Shown one piece after another: positions 34,284 to 42,776 of a stretch of 64,000 bases of DNA. The notes beneath the pieces were generated by a model. That model had not been told where the DNA came from, ran no database searches, and saw only the letters and a list, made by a program, of their open reading frames with translations. The stretch is taken from the NCBI GenBank assembly GCA_964406735.1, contig CAYOSU010000003.1, positions 1-64,000 on the forward strand. Reading direction: 5' to 3'. The position numbers were made by a program, and so were the translations under genes. How positions within the stretch are numbered: the stretch's first letter is position 1; each line of letters starts with the position of its first letter. This DNA comes from CAYOSU01 sp964406735. Lineage in GTDB: Bacteria > Bacillota > Clostridia > Christensenellales > CAMQZB01.

Positions 34284-34611
34284 CTTTAAGTACGTTACCG
34301 AGAATAATTATGATCAACTTTTGAAAAACAGCGATAAGCCCATAATGATATATTTCTGGACGCTGTGGTCTTCCGACTGTAAAAGAGATGAGATTGCTCT
34401 CAACAAAACGAAAGAACGCTTTTGCGATGCAATAGAGTATTTCGCAGTCAACTTAGACGAATGCCCGAATTTAAGGGAAAGGCTCAACATAAATATTGTG
34501 CCGACCGTAATGTTTTACAAAAACGGCGATTACACGGCAAAAGAGATTGGATTAAAGTCTGAAGCGATATATTACTCACATGTTTCGCGGCTCTTAGGCG
34601 ATAATAATTAA
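34276..34611 (+). CDS. Thioredoxin-like protein with a single active-site cysteine
   Basis: 111 aa from GTG 34276. The thioredoxin fold is clear: PIMIYFWTLWSSDCKRD at the active site, and the cis-proline loop NIVPTVMFYKNG. The usual WCGPC reads WSSDC, so the first (nucleophilic) cysteine is a serine and only C35 remains. It therefore cannot act as an ordinary dithiol reductase; a monothiol, chaperone-like or binding role is possible. It overlaps rseC by 8 nt and is followed 17 nt later by glyA. Confidence 0.85.
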   Translation: MIDFKYVTENNYDQLLKNSDKPIMIYFWTLWSSDCKRDEIALNKTKERFCDAIEYFAVNLDECPNLRERLNINIVPTVMFYKNGDYTAKEIGLKSEAIYYSHVSRLLGDNN

Positions 34612-34628
34612 AAATATCGGAGGGAACT

Positions 34629-35870
34629 ATGGAAAACTATCTCAACACGGTAAAGGCTTATGACCCTGAGCTTTATAGTGCAATGAACAGCGAGCTTGAA
34701 CGCCAAAGAGGCAATATCGAGCTTATTGCGAGCGAAAATTTCGTTAGCCCTGCGGTATTAGAGGCTATGGGCAGTGTTTTAACGAATAAATACGCAGAGG
34801 GCTATCCGTCTCGCAGATATTACGGCGGCTGTCAATATATCGACGTCGTCGAATCGTTAGCTATCGAGCGTGCAAAAAAGCTCTTCGGCGCAGAGCACGC
34901 TAACGTTCAGCCTCACTGCGGGGCAAACGCAAATTTGGCGGTATATTTTGCCGCATTGACTCCGGGAGATACCATTTTAGGTATGAGCCTTGCTCACGGC
35001 GGACATTTGACTCACGGAAGCCCGGTTAATATTTCCGGCAAATACTTCAATATAGTCTCCTACGGCGTAGATAAGGAAACCTGTATGATCGATTATGAAG
35101 AAGTAAGGCGCATTGCAATTGAATCAAAACCTAAGTTGATAGTAGCAGGCGCATCCGCATACCCGAGAAAGATAGATTTCAAGCGTTTCAGAGAAATTGC
35201 TGACGAGGTAGGTGCATATCTCATGGTAGATATGGCACATATCGCAGGTCTGATCATCTCGGGAGATCATGAAAGCCCTGTTCCGTACGCTGATTTCGTT
35301 ACGACGACTACGCATAAGACGTTGAGAGGCCCTCGAGGTGGAATGATACTTTGCAAAGAAAAGTACGCTAAAATGATAGATAAAGCTGTTTTTCCGGGCA
35401 TTCAGGGCGGACCTTTAGAGCATATCATCGCAGGAAAGGCAGTAGCGTTCAAAGAGGCATTGAGTGACGAATACGTCGAGTATCAGCATCAAATAGTTAA
35501 AAACGCAAAGGCTCTTGAAAATGCGCTTCGTGAAAGAGGCGTTAAGATGGTGAGCGACGGTACCGATAATCACTTGATACTTATCGACTTAACGGATAAA
35601 GAGATCACCGGAAAAGAGCTTGAAATGCTCCTTGATAAAGCGCATATAACGGTCAATAAAAATGCGATCCCCTTCGATCCCAAAGGTCCGAACGTTACTA
35701 GCGGCATAAGGATCGGCACGCCTGCAATGACTACACGAGGCATGAAAGAGCCTGAAATGAAAAAGATTGCAAATTTTATTGCAGATATTATCGAAAATGG
35801 TGAAAAATCGGTTGACGAAACGACCCAAAAAGTTGTAGAATTACTGAGTAAGTTTCCTTTATATGCTTAA
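34629..35870 (+). CDS. glyA: Serine hydroxymethyltransferase
   Basis: 413 aa. Interconverts serine and glycine with tetrahydrofolate. IELIASENFVSPAV, NKYAEGYPSRRYYGG, MAHIAGL and the PLP-lysine motif TTTTHKTLRGPRGG (K230) are present. It starts after TCGGAGGGAAC. A terminator is not seen before the tRNA-Pro 22 nt downstream, so both may be co-transcribed. Confidence 0.97.
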   Translation: MENYLNTVKAYDPELYSAMNSELERQRGNIELIASENFVSPAVLEAMGSVLTNKYAEGYPSRRYYGGCQYIDVVESLAIERAKKLFGAEHANVQPHCGANANLAVYFAALTPGDTILGMSLAHGGHLTHGSPVNISGKYFNIVSYGVDKETCMIDYEEVRRIAIESKPKLIVAGASAYPRKIDFKRFREIADEVGAYLMVDMAHIAGLIISGDHESPVPYADFVTTTTHKTLRGPRGGMILCKEKYAKMIDKAVFPGIQGGPLEHIIAGKAVAFKEALSDEYVEYQHQIVKNAKALENALRERGVKMVSDGTDNHLILIDLTDKEITGKELEMLLDKAHITVNKNAIPFDPKGPNVTSGIRIGTPAMTTRGMKEPEMKKIANFIADIIENGEKSVDETTQKVVELLSKFPLYA

Positions 35871-35892
35871 AGAAACTTATTGATACCAAGAT

Positions 35893-35969
35893 CTGGGTAT
35901 GGCGCAGTTTGGTAGCGCGCTTGAATGGGGTTCAAGAGGTCGGAAGTTCAAATCTTCTTACCCAGACCA
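35893..35969 (+). tRNA. tRNA-Pro (anticodon GGG)
   Basis: 77 nt with CCA encoded. Acceptor CTGGGTA pairs with TACCCAG, the anticodon stem CTTGA/TCAAG closes the loop ATGGGGT giving GGG, and the T arm contains AGTTCAAATCT. It lies between glyA and an intrinsic terminator. Confidence 0.95.
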
Positions 35970-35981
35970 TCTAAAGCAATA

Positions 35982-36011
35982 AAGGATTGACTTAACGTCA
36001 GTCCTTTTTGT
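35982..36011 (+). terminator. Intrinsic terminator after tRNA-Pro
   Basis: AAGGATTGAC and GTCAGTCCTT pair over 10 bp with one G-U pair around TTAAC, followed by TTTTGTTTT. The yggS start lies only 20 nt downstream, so some read-through or a promoter further inside must feed yggS. Confidence 0.85.
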
Positions 36012-36026
36012 TTTATAAACGAGATT

Positions 36027-36677
36027 ATGAATATTACCGAAAACGCAAACAATTTAATAAAAGAGATAGAGGCGCTTAATAAGTGTGTTACTATCGTAGC
36101 CGCAAGCAAAACTCAAGGTATTGGGAATATAGAACAAGCAAGGCTTGGCGGTATAACCGTGTTTGGCGAAAACCGAGTTCAGGAATTTTCTGAAAAGTTT
36201 GGAAAGATAGACGTTAAATGGCACTTTATCGGACATCTTCAAACGAATAAGGTCAAACAAGTCGTCGGCAAAGCCGAGCTTATACATTCAGTCGACAGCA
36301 AAAGACTTGTTGACGAGATAGATATATGCGCTGAAAAGCTTGGTGTTATACAAAAAGTTCTTTTAGAGATAAATATCGGCCGTGAGGAATCAAAATCGGG
36401 CGTTTTACCCGAAAATTTCGACGAGTTATATTATTACACCATTTCAAAGAAAAGCGTAAACGTCGTCGGAATAATGTCCGTGATGCCAAAAAATGTCGAT
36501 GAAGAATTATATTTGCAATTAAAAGAGATTTATGATAGAATAAGAAAAGAGAACGAAAATATCGCAATACTTTCATGCGGAATGAGCGGAGATTATGAAA
36601 CTGCGATAAAAAACGGCTCTAATATGATCAGAATCGGAACTAAAATATTCGGAAGAAGAGTATTGAAGGAGATATAA
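36027..36677 (+). CDS. yggS: YggS/YlmE family PLP homeostasis protein
   Basis: 216 aa. A single-domain PLP-binding TIM-barrel protein related to the alanine racemase N-domain, involved in PLP balance rather than catalysis. The PLP lysine is in TIVAASKTQGI (about 22-32); FGENRVQEF, WHFIGHLQTNKVK and LSCGMSGDYETAI are hallmark motifs. It is the first gene of the yggS-sepF-lspA-rluD run, and its stop overlaps sepF (TAATG), as in the ylmE-ylmF order of Bacillus. Confidence 0.95.
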   Translation: MNITENANNLIKEIEALNKCVTIVAASKTQGIGNIEQARLGGITVFGENRVQEFSEKFGKIDVKWHFIGHLQTNKVKQVVGKAELIHSVDSKRLVDEIDICAEKLGVIQKVLLEINIGREESKSGVLPENFDELYYYTISKKSVNVVGIMSVMPKNVDEELYLQLKEIYDRIRKENENIAILSCGMSGDYETAIKNGSNMIRIGTKIFGRRVLKEI

Positions 36678-36958
36678 TGAGAGGTCCTACAGACGCAACG
36701 ACGTATTACAATAGCAATAAAAATTCTTTTGCGATATTTCACCCGAAGTCTTTTGACGACGTTGAAAGCGCAATTTCAATGCTTCGTGATCAGCATACTA
36801 TAATAGTTTATCTCGATAAGCTCAAAGCAGAGGATGCACAGAGAGTATTAGATCTTTTATCGGGAGCAGTTTTTGCGTTGAACGGCAACGTTTTCGAGAT
36901 GCAAAAGGATATTTTTATGATGACGTCTAGCAACGTCGATATAATCAGCGATACTTGA
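36677..36958 (+). CDS. sepF: Cell division protein SepF, short form
   Basis: 93 aa. SepF tethers and bundles FtsZ at the septum. The core domain is clear (FDDVESAISMLRDQHTIIVY, DAQRVLDLLSGAVFALNG, FMMTSSNVDI), but the N-terminal amphipathic membrane-binding helix of 40-60 residues found in the usual 140-150 aa protein is missing. The start overlaps the yggS stop, so no longer version is evident. How this form reaches the membrane is open. Confidence 0.88.
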   Translation: MRGPTDATTYYNSNKNSFAIFHPKSFDDVESAISMLRDQHTIIVYLDKLKAEDAQRVLDLLSGAVFALNGNVFEMQKDIFMMTSSNVDIISDT

Positions 36959-36959
36959 T

Positions 36960-37445
36960 ATGGGAATTGTAATTGCGGTAATAATCGCTGTTTTAGCGGT
37001 AATATTAGATCAGATAACAAAGCATATAGTCGTTACAAATATGTTTTTGGGGCAGACATTGCCTGTTATCAAAGATATTTTTCATTTTACTTACGTGAGA
37101 AATACAGGCGCTGCGTTCTCTATATTAAGCGACGGTATGGTATTTTTCTATATCATTACGCCGATTGCGTTAGCGGCTTTTATCTATATCATGATAAAAG
37201 AGCGAAAAGGCAGCAAATACCAGCTTGCGCTTTTGGGCGGTATAGTTGGCGGCACGATAGGCAATTTTATCGATAGGGTAGCATACGGCTACGTTATCGA
37301 CTTTATCGATTGCAGGTTTATCGACTTTGCGATATTCAACGTTGCGGATATATTCTTGACCTGTTGTATATTCTTGTATGTATTCTATTTGATCTTAGAG
37401 CTTATAAAAGATGTAAAAAAGGAAAAGGCGAAAAAGAATGACTGA
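36960..37445 (+). CDS. lspA: Lipoprotein signal peptidase
   Basis: 161 aa. An aspartyl peptidase of the membrane that removes lipoprotein signal peptides. Four TM segments; the catalytic aspartates are in GNFIDRVAYGYVIDFID and FNVADIFL. DQITKHIV and RNTGAAFSIL are further family motifs. It starts 1 nt after sepF and overlaps rluD by 8 nt, the common lspA-rluD pairing. Confidence 0.96.
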   Translation: MGIVIAVIIAVLAVILDQITKHIVVTNMFLGQTLPVIKDIFHFTYVRNTGAAFSILSDGMVFFYIITPIALAAFIYIMIKERKGSKYQLALLGGIVGGTIGNFIDRVAYGYVIDFIDCRFIDFAIFNVADIFLTCCIFLYVFYLILELIKDVKKEKAKKND

Positions 37446-38358
37446 TAACGCTCCGATAATAATCAACGTTGAAGAGAACGGACAAAGGCTTGACGCATAT
37501 ATTGCGGAGAGCCTTGATTTGTTTTCTCGCTCGAAAATAAAAACGCTTATCGAAAAGGGAGACGTTACTGTAAACGGAAAAACGCTCAAAAGCTCGTATT
37601 CCGTTAAGGATGGAGATGTTATCGAGATAAAGCCGCAGGAGCTTATTCCGTGCGAAATTTTGCCTGAAAACGACGTTCAATTCAATATCGTATACGAGGA
37701 TGAGGATATCGCAGTTATAAACAAACCGCAAGGGCTTATCGTGCACCCTACAAGCTCGATTCGTAGCGGTACGTTAGTTAACGGACTTCTTGCAAGGCTT
37801 GATAATTTAAGCGGAATAAACGGCGTTTTACGCCCCGGAATAGTCCATAGAATAGACAAAGATACATCGGGACTTTTAGTCGTTGCCAAAAACGACGTAG
37901 CGCATCAAAGCTTAGCTGAACAGATCGCTAAAAAAGAGGCAAGGCGTAGCTACCTTGCGATAAATGAGGGAATCATCAAAGAAGATAGCGGCGAGATAGA
38001 GACTTATATTGGAAGAAATCCTAAAGATCGCAAGAGCATGGCGGTCGTAAAAGACGGCAAAATTGCGATAACGGATTTCAAGGTATTGGAACGCTTTAAG
38101 AACAATACTTATACGAGATTTGACTTAAAAACAGGTCGTACTCACCAGATAAGAGTACATAGCAAGTATATCGGACATCCGATAGTAGGGGATAAGGTAT
38201 ACGGCTACGAGAAGCAACGTTTTAATCTTAACGGTCAGCTTCTTCACGCAGAGACCTTGGTTTTAGTCCATCCCAGATCGGGAGAGGCGATGGAGTTTCA
38301 CGCAGATCTTCCCAAATATTTCGTAGACGTACTGACCACACTCAGAAATACAAAATAA
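37438..38358 (+). CDS. rluD: 23S rRNA pseudouridine synthase, RluD family
   Basis: 306 aa. An S4 RNA-binding domain (about 14-75: RLDAYIAESLDLFSRSKIK) precedes the catalytic domain with HRIDKDTSGLLVVAKN (catalytic Asp near 140) and GRTHQIRVH. It modifies uridines in 23S rRNA, probably those of helix 69, though the exact target among RluA/C/D types is not certain. Confidence 0.93.
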   Translation: MTDNAPIIINVEENGQRLDAYIAESLDLFSRSKIKTLIEKGDVTVNGKTLKSSYSVKDGDVIEIKPQELIPCEILPENDVQFNIVYEDEDIAVINKPQGLIVHPTSSIRSGTLVNGLLARLDNLSGINGVLRPGIVHRIDKDTSGLLVVAKNDVAHQSLAEQIAKKEARRSYLAINEGIIKEDSGEIETYIGRNPKDRKSMAVVKDGKIAITDFKVLERFKNNTYTRFDLKTGRTHQIRVHSKYIGHPIVGDKVYGYEKQRFNLNGQLLHAETLVLVHPRSGEAMEFHADLPKYFVDVLTTLRNTK

Positions 38359-38393
38359 ATAGTTTTAAAGTACCAAAATCTTAAAAAAGATGT

Positions 38394-38431
38394 AATTATT
38401 CCGATAATGCAGTTATTTTGCGAATAATTAT
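38394..38431. repeat. Dispersed palindromic element, copy 2
   Basis: AATTATTC (38394-38401), 14 nt, then TTTTGCGAATAATTAT (38416-38431). The 8-nt ends pair as AATTATTC/GAATAATT. It is the same element type as at 5120, located 35 nt after the rluD stop. Confidence 0.6.
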
Positions 38432-38445
38432 TGATTATATAAATA

Positions 38446-38508
38446 AAACGCACTCACTAAACGAATCAAACAGGCATACAAGCCTTTCAAAGCGTAGTGG
38501 GTGCGTTT
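38446..38508. terminator. Long two-tier hairpin, probable bidirectional terminator
   Basis: AAACGCACTCACTA and TAGTGGGTGCGTTT form a 14-bp outer stem (one G-U) that encloses 35 nt containing a small inner hairpin AGGC-ATACA-AGCCT. On the minus strand it is followed by TTTTATTTATATAA. It separates the convergent rluD and methyltransferase genes; the outer stem is longer than needed for simple termination. Confidence 0.7.
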
Positions 38509-38516
38509 AATAATAT

Positions 38517-39647
38517 TTAGTTTATTTCGTATTTATCTTTTACAAGCTCAAAGAGCGTTTGATCAAAAGCGTATTTGTCTTTCAACGCTTTAATATTCTC
38601 AAAATTTTTCTTGTTAACTCCGCTTGTATTAGTTGCTCTTATCATGAGATTTTTAGGAGAATGCGCAAGGTCTACGAATTCCAAAATATCAACGGAATAG
38701 CCCATATCTTCGAGAATATTTCCTCGGATGGCGTCGGTAAGGAGTGCGGAACAACGCTCTTTTATTATGCCGTATTTCGTCAATATATCGAGATCTCCGC
38801 CTTTTTTGAGGCTAAGGTTTATCTCATGCTGGCAGCAGGGAACGGAGAATATATATTTAACGTTTTTGTGAATTGCGTAAGAAAGTGCATAGTCTGTAGC
38901 AGTATCGCACGCATGTAGGCTTATTACCATATCGATATGTTCGTTTGATAAAGTATCTTTCGATACGTCGGCTTTAACGAATCGTAGATCATTATAGCCA
39001 TATTTTTTAGCAATCGCATTGCAGTCTTTTACGATGTCTTCTTTAAGGTCGTAACCGATAATGTTTGCTTTGATGCCTTTTACCTTGCAGAAATAATAGT
39101 AAACGATAAAGGTGAGGTATGACTTTCCGCAACCAAAATCAAGGATAGATATCTCTTTTAAATCCGATTTTTTAAAGCAATCGTCTATAAGTTCGATAAA
39201 TCTATTGATCTGGCGATATTTATCGTATTTACTGTTTACTATTTTGAGATCCTTTGTAAATACGCCAAGATCGACGAGTGCAGGGATATTTTCGCCCTCG
39301 TTTAAGATATATTGTTTTTTTCTGTTGTTTTCATTAGACGTAGACTTTAAGTTGTTAGCGGATACGACTTGCTTTACCGTTTCACCGTTAATAAAATAAG
39401 TCGTCGTTGTGCCTTCTTGATGTACGGCAATTTGGCGATAGTTTTTCGAAAGAACTGTATTTAAGTAGTTTCCGACGTTTTCAAACTTGATATTCTCATG
39501 AAATACCTGCTTATTTTTGAATTTTTCGACTTGCGCATAGCTTTCGCCTTTCAATGTAATAGGTCGAATTATTCGTTTTTCGTACTCGTAGTTATGATTT
39601 GGTTTTGTTGCAACAATTTTGATGAATCCATTTTCAATATTGATCAT
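38517..39647 (-). CDS. SAM-dependent methyltransferase (METTL25/GSTCD-like)
   Basis: 376 aa. The second half is a class I methyltransferase domain: ILDFGCGKSYLTFIVYYYF (motif I, about 165-183), ADVSKD, SLHACDTATDYAL and SVPCCQHE. The LHACD and PCCQHE pair is characteristic of the methyltransferase family that includes GSTCD and METTL25. The first 140 residues are an added N-terminal domain. The substrate is unknown. It overlaps the rqcH stop by 4 nt (ATGA), so it is translationally coupled to that ribosome-rescue gene. Confidence 0.85.
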   Translation of the reverse strand: MINIENGFIKIVATKPNHNYEYEKRIIRPITLKGESYAQVEKFKNKQVFHENIKFENVGNYLNTVLSKNYRQIAVHQEGTTTTYFINGETVKQVVSANNLKSTSNENNRKKQYILNEGENIPALVDLGVFTKDLKIVNSKYDKYRQINRFIELIDDCFKKSDLKEISILDFGCGKSYLTFIVYYYFCKVKGIKANIIGYDLKEDIVKDCNAIAKKYGYNDLRFVKADVSKDTLSNEHIDMVISLHACDTATDYALSYAIHKNVKYIFSVPCCQHEINLSLKKGGDLDILTKYGIIKERCSALLTDAIRGNILEDMGYSVDILEFVDLAHSPKNLMIRATNTSGVNKKNFENIKALKDKYAFDQTLFELVKDKYEIN

Positions 39648-41338
39648 TTTTGTAATTCCTTATGCTCCTTTGGCTCACATATAATGCTATAATTTGTGTT
39701 ATATATAACGAGTCCTAATTTGCCGTTTGGCGGCTTTTTAACGTTTTTTACCTCAGTATAATCGACTTCTACCTTACTTGAAGTTCGCTCATCAGAGTAG
39801 TATGCCGCTATCTCGGCTGCAACGACGTAAACGTCGTCCGGGATGGGGCCATTTTGCTTAGCTTTTACTAAAACGTGAGAACCGAACGCTTTTTTAACGT
39901 GGAACCAAACGTCGTTTCCTCGTCCTAATTTATGAGTAACATATTCGTTTTCAGTCGAGCTTCTTCCGACGTATATAGTAAAACCGTTATATAAATACTC
40001 TCTTGGTTTAGCTGTAACTTCCGCTTTTTTCTTAGACTGCTTTGGTTTTTGTATTACTCCGCTCGCAATAAGGTCGTTTTCAATAAGCTCCAATTCATTT
40101 ATTTCGGTAACGTTATTCAGCGTCGAGCGAATGCTTTTCAGCATATTTAAGTGCGCTTGCGACTCGATTATCTGCTCGGTTACGAATTCAATAGTACGTT
40201 TTTTCTTGTTATATCTTCTATAATAATTCTGTGCGTTTGAAGAAGGGGAGAGTGCGGGATCAAGCTTAATAGTAATGGGCATAACGGGATCTTCGTAATA
40301 ATTATCAACAATAACTTCGCTTGCCTTTTGCTGGATCCTGTATATATTAGTCGTAATAAGCTCTCCGCAAATTCTGTCTTTTTCAAGATCTTCAGAATCT
40401 TTAAGCTGATTCATTTGCGCAGTAAGCTTTTTCTCCGTTCTTGAAATATTGTGCTTGATAATATCATTCAAGCGTTTCCCATGCTCTTTTATGCGCAAAA
40501 CATTATCTTTCTCGGAATAATAAGTGTCTATTGCTTCGTTCAGTGTAGGGAAATACCGATATTCAAGCTGTAATGTATCGTAATTGATAACGAAGTAATC
40601 TTCAACCTTGCCGTTTTTATAGCCAACGCACGGTGAAGCGTTTTTGAAATCACACAACGATCTTATTCGCTCTGAAAGCTCGTTTTCGCTTGTTATAGTA
40701 TCGTTTCTAGTTAAATACGTTGCCGTTTGATAAGAATATCCGCTGACCAATTCAAGAATATCCTTTGCGGTATACGGTTTGCTTAGCGTTGTTATTGCTT
40801 TTTCTATAGTGGCGATATCGTCAAAGGCTATCTTTTCGTTTTCGGGGAATGAATACTTGATACCGCTCATTATCATTCGCTTTGCCTTTTCGTCGTCAAG
40901 AGAGGTCTTTTTAAGCGAGCCCAATATCTTTCCGTCGCAGTCGGTAAGTATAATGTTGCTCTGCTTAGAAATAAGCTCTGCAAAAAGCCTTAGCGAAATG
41001 GTATCTTTCATCTCGTTCTTTGAGCTAAGCTCAAGAGCTATAATTCTGTCGCTGTTCGGGCTATATACTTTTTCGATCGTTGCTCCGACGAGGTGTTTTC
41101 TGAGGAGCATACAAAATGAAGGAGCTGTTATAGGATTAGCTTTATCTCTTTCCGTTATATGACACCTCGGTACGTTTGCGTTGGCAGAGACTGCAAGTTT
41201 TTTCGTTCCGATCCTTGTGTATACAGTCAAAACGATTTCGTCCTTTTCAGGTTGATTTATCTTAGTGATCTTGCCGCCCGATAATATATCGTTAAGTTCT
41301 TTTGATATGTAAGAGATCGTAAGTGCGTCGCCCGGCAT
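39644..41338 (-). CDS. rqcH: RqcH / NFACT ribosome quality-control protein
   Basis: 564 aa. Binds stalled 50S-peptidyl-tRNA and directs alanine tailing. The NFACT-N domain carries the D97-R98 pair (PNSDRII) required for tail synthesis, followed by a long coiled-coil region (about 285-430) and the NFACT-R domain with WFHVKKAFGSHVLVK near 490. Older databases call it fibronectin-binding protein. Start at 41338 after AGGAGCTAAAAA on the minus strand. It is divergent from tig. Confidence 0.95.
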   Translation of the reverse strand: MPGDALTISYISKELNDILSGGKITKINQPEKDEIVLTVYTRIGTKKLAVSANANVPRCHITERDKANPITAPSFCMLLRKHLVGATIEKVYSPNSDRIIALELSSKNEMKDTISLRLFAELISKQSNIILTDCDGKILGSLKKTSLDDEKAKRMIMSGIKYSFPENEKIAFDDIATIEKAITTLSKPYTAKDILELVSGYSYQTATYLTRNDTITSENELSERIRSLCDFKNASPCVGYKNGKVEDYFVINYDTLQLEYRYFPTLNEAIDTYYSEKDNVLRIKEHGKRLNDIIKHNISRTEKKLTAQMNQLKDSEDLEKDRICGELITTNIYRIQQKASEVIVDNYYEDPVMPITIKLDPALSPSSNAQNYYRRYNKKKRTIEFVTEQIIESQAHLNMLKSIRSTLNNVTEINELELIENDLIASGVIQKPKQSKKKAEVTAKPREYLYNGFTIYVGRSSTENEYVTHKLGRGNDVWFHVKKAFGSHVLVKAKQNGPIPDDVYVVAAEIAAYYSDERTSSKVEVDYTEVKNVKKPPNGKLGLVIYNTNYSIICEPKEHKELQK

Positions 41339-41363
41339 TTTTTAGCTCCTAATCGTTATTTCG

Positions 41364-41380
41364 ATGTTATTGTATAACAT
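41364..41380. promoter_or_regulatory. Palindrome in the rqcH/tig divergent promoter region
   Basis: ATGTTAT-TGT-ATAACAT is a perfect 7-bp inverted repeat, positioned directly upstream of the tig -35 (41386) and over a possible minus-strand -10 (TATACA) for rqcH. It could be an operator. Confidence 0.4.
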
Positions 41381-41385
41381 TTTAT

Positions 41386-41414
41386 TTGCATAAATCAATT
41401 AAATGTGCTAAAAT
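41386..41414 (+). promoter_or_regulatory. Promoter for tig
   Basis: TTGCAT (41386-41391), 17-nt spacer, TAAAAT (41409-41414), 53 nt before the tig ATG, which has TCGGAGGATTT ahead. Confidence 0.7.
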
Positions 41415-41467
41415 GTTTACTACAAAAAAAATGATTATAATGCACTACTATGTAGTTCGGAGGATTT

Positions 41468-42754
41468 ATGAACAGTAATATTGAGAAAATCGAAAAAAGC
41501 CAACTTAAGATCACGATCGAATTAAACGCCGAAGAATGGCAGGAAATGAACGTCTTGGCGTATAACAAGACCAAAAATAAATATCCTGTTCAGGGCTTCA
41601 GAAAGGGCAAAGCTCCTATGAAGGTTTTGCAGAATGCTTACGGAGAAGGCGTTTTCTACGAGGAAGCAATAAACGAAGCTTTTGTTAAGTATTATTACGA
41701 TATACTTGACAAAAACGAGGAGATATTCCCCGTGGGACAGCCTGATCTCGACGTTGAGACCATCTCTAAGGACGGAATCAAACTCGTAGCTATAGTTCCC
41801 GTAAAACCCGAGGTAGAACTTGGACAGTATAAGGGTATTAAATTCGATAAAATAGAGTATAATGTTAAAGATGCCGACGTCAAGAAAGAGCTTGAGAAAA
41901 AGCGTGAGGACGCAGGCAGAATGGTAGACGTAGAGGGCAGAGCTGCTGCAAACGGAGACACCGCTAACATTGATTTCGAGGGAAGCGTTGACGGCGTTAA
42001 GTTCGACGGCGGTGCAGCTCAGGGCTATGACCTTGTTTTGGGTTCTAACTCTTTCATCCCCGGCTTCGAAGACGGCGTTGTAGGTATGAACATTGGCGAG
42101 GAAAAAGACATTCCCGTAACCTTCCCCGAGAACTACGGCGAAGCAACACTTGCTGGAAAGGCTGCCGTTTTCAAAGTTAAGCTCAACTCCTTGCAGGTAA
42201 AAGAGCTTCCTGCTCTTGACGACGAATTCGCAAAAGACGTTTCTGAGTTCGATACGTTGAAAGAGCTCAAGAAAGACATCAAGGCAAAACTCGTTGCGGA
42301 GAACGAGAGAAAGGCTGCTTACGAGCTCGAGGATAAGATGCTCGAAACCGTCGTAGAAAACAGCACGATGGAGCTTCCCGACGCTCTTATCGAAAGCCAG
42401 ATCGACCATATGGTACAGGACTTCAACTACCGCTTGATGTATCAAGGAATGAACGTTGAGACCTACCTCAAGTATACAGGAACGACGATGGACGCTTTCA
42501 GAAGCAACTTCCGTGACGAAGCTATCAAGTCTTGCAAGGCTCAGCTCGTTATCGACAAGCTCATCACTGTTGAGAACATCAAGGCAGAGGATGCTGATAT
42601 CGACGAAGAGATCAAGCCCATGGCTGAAAACGCTAAGAAGACGCTTGAGGAGTATAAAGCAGCTCTTAACCCCGAGCAGATCGATTACATTTCCAGAAAC
42701 GTTATCATCAAAAAGCTCTTCGACCTTTTGAAGAAAGAGAACACAGTTGAATAA
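41468..42754 (+). CDS. tig: Trigger factor
   Basis: 428 aa. A ribosome-bound chaperone and prolyl isomerase. The ribosome-binding signature QGFRKGKAPMKVL (about 38-50), a FKBP-type PPIase domain (about 150-240, GDTANIDFEGSVDG) and a helical C-terminal arm are present. It is the first gene of the protein quality-control block and is followed by clpP after 22 nt. Confidence 0.97.
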   Translation: MNSNIEKIEKSQLKITIELNAEEWQEMNVLAYNKTKNKYPVQGFRKGKAPMKVLQNAYGEGVFYEEAINEAFVKYYYDILDKNEEIFPVGQPDLDVETISKDGIKLVAIVPVKPEVELGQYKGIKFDKIEYNVKDADVKKELEKKREDAGRMVDVEGRAAANGDTANIDFEGSVDGVKFDGGAAQGYDLVLGSNSFIPGFEDGVVGMNIGEEKDIPVTFPENYGEATLAGKAAVFKVKLNSLQVKELPALDDEFAKDVSEFDTLKELKKDIKAKLVAENERKAAYELEDKMLETVVENSTMELPDALIESQIDHMVQDFNYRLMYQGMNVETYLKYTGTTMDAFRSNFRDEAIKSCKAQLVIDKLITVENIKAEDADIDEEIKPMAENAKKTLEEYKAALNPEQIDYISRNVIIKKLFDLLKKENTVE

Positions 42755-42776
42755 TTCAAATTAAGGACAGAAAATA

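Noticed and set aside
41522..42445. A 307-codon open frame on the minus strand, antisense to tig
   Set aside because: tig is certain on the plus strand; the antisense frame has no family motifs and no ribosome-binding site, and is explained by codon bias.
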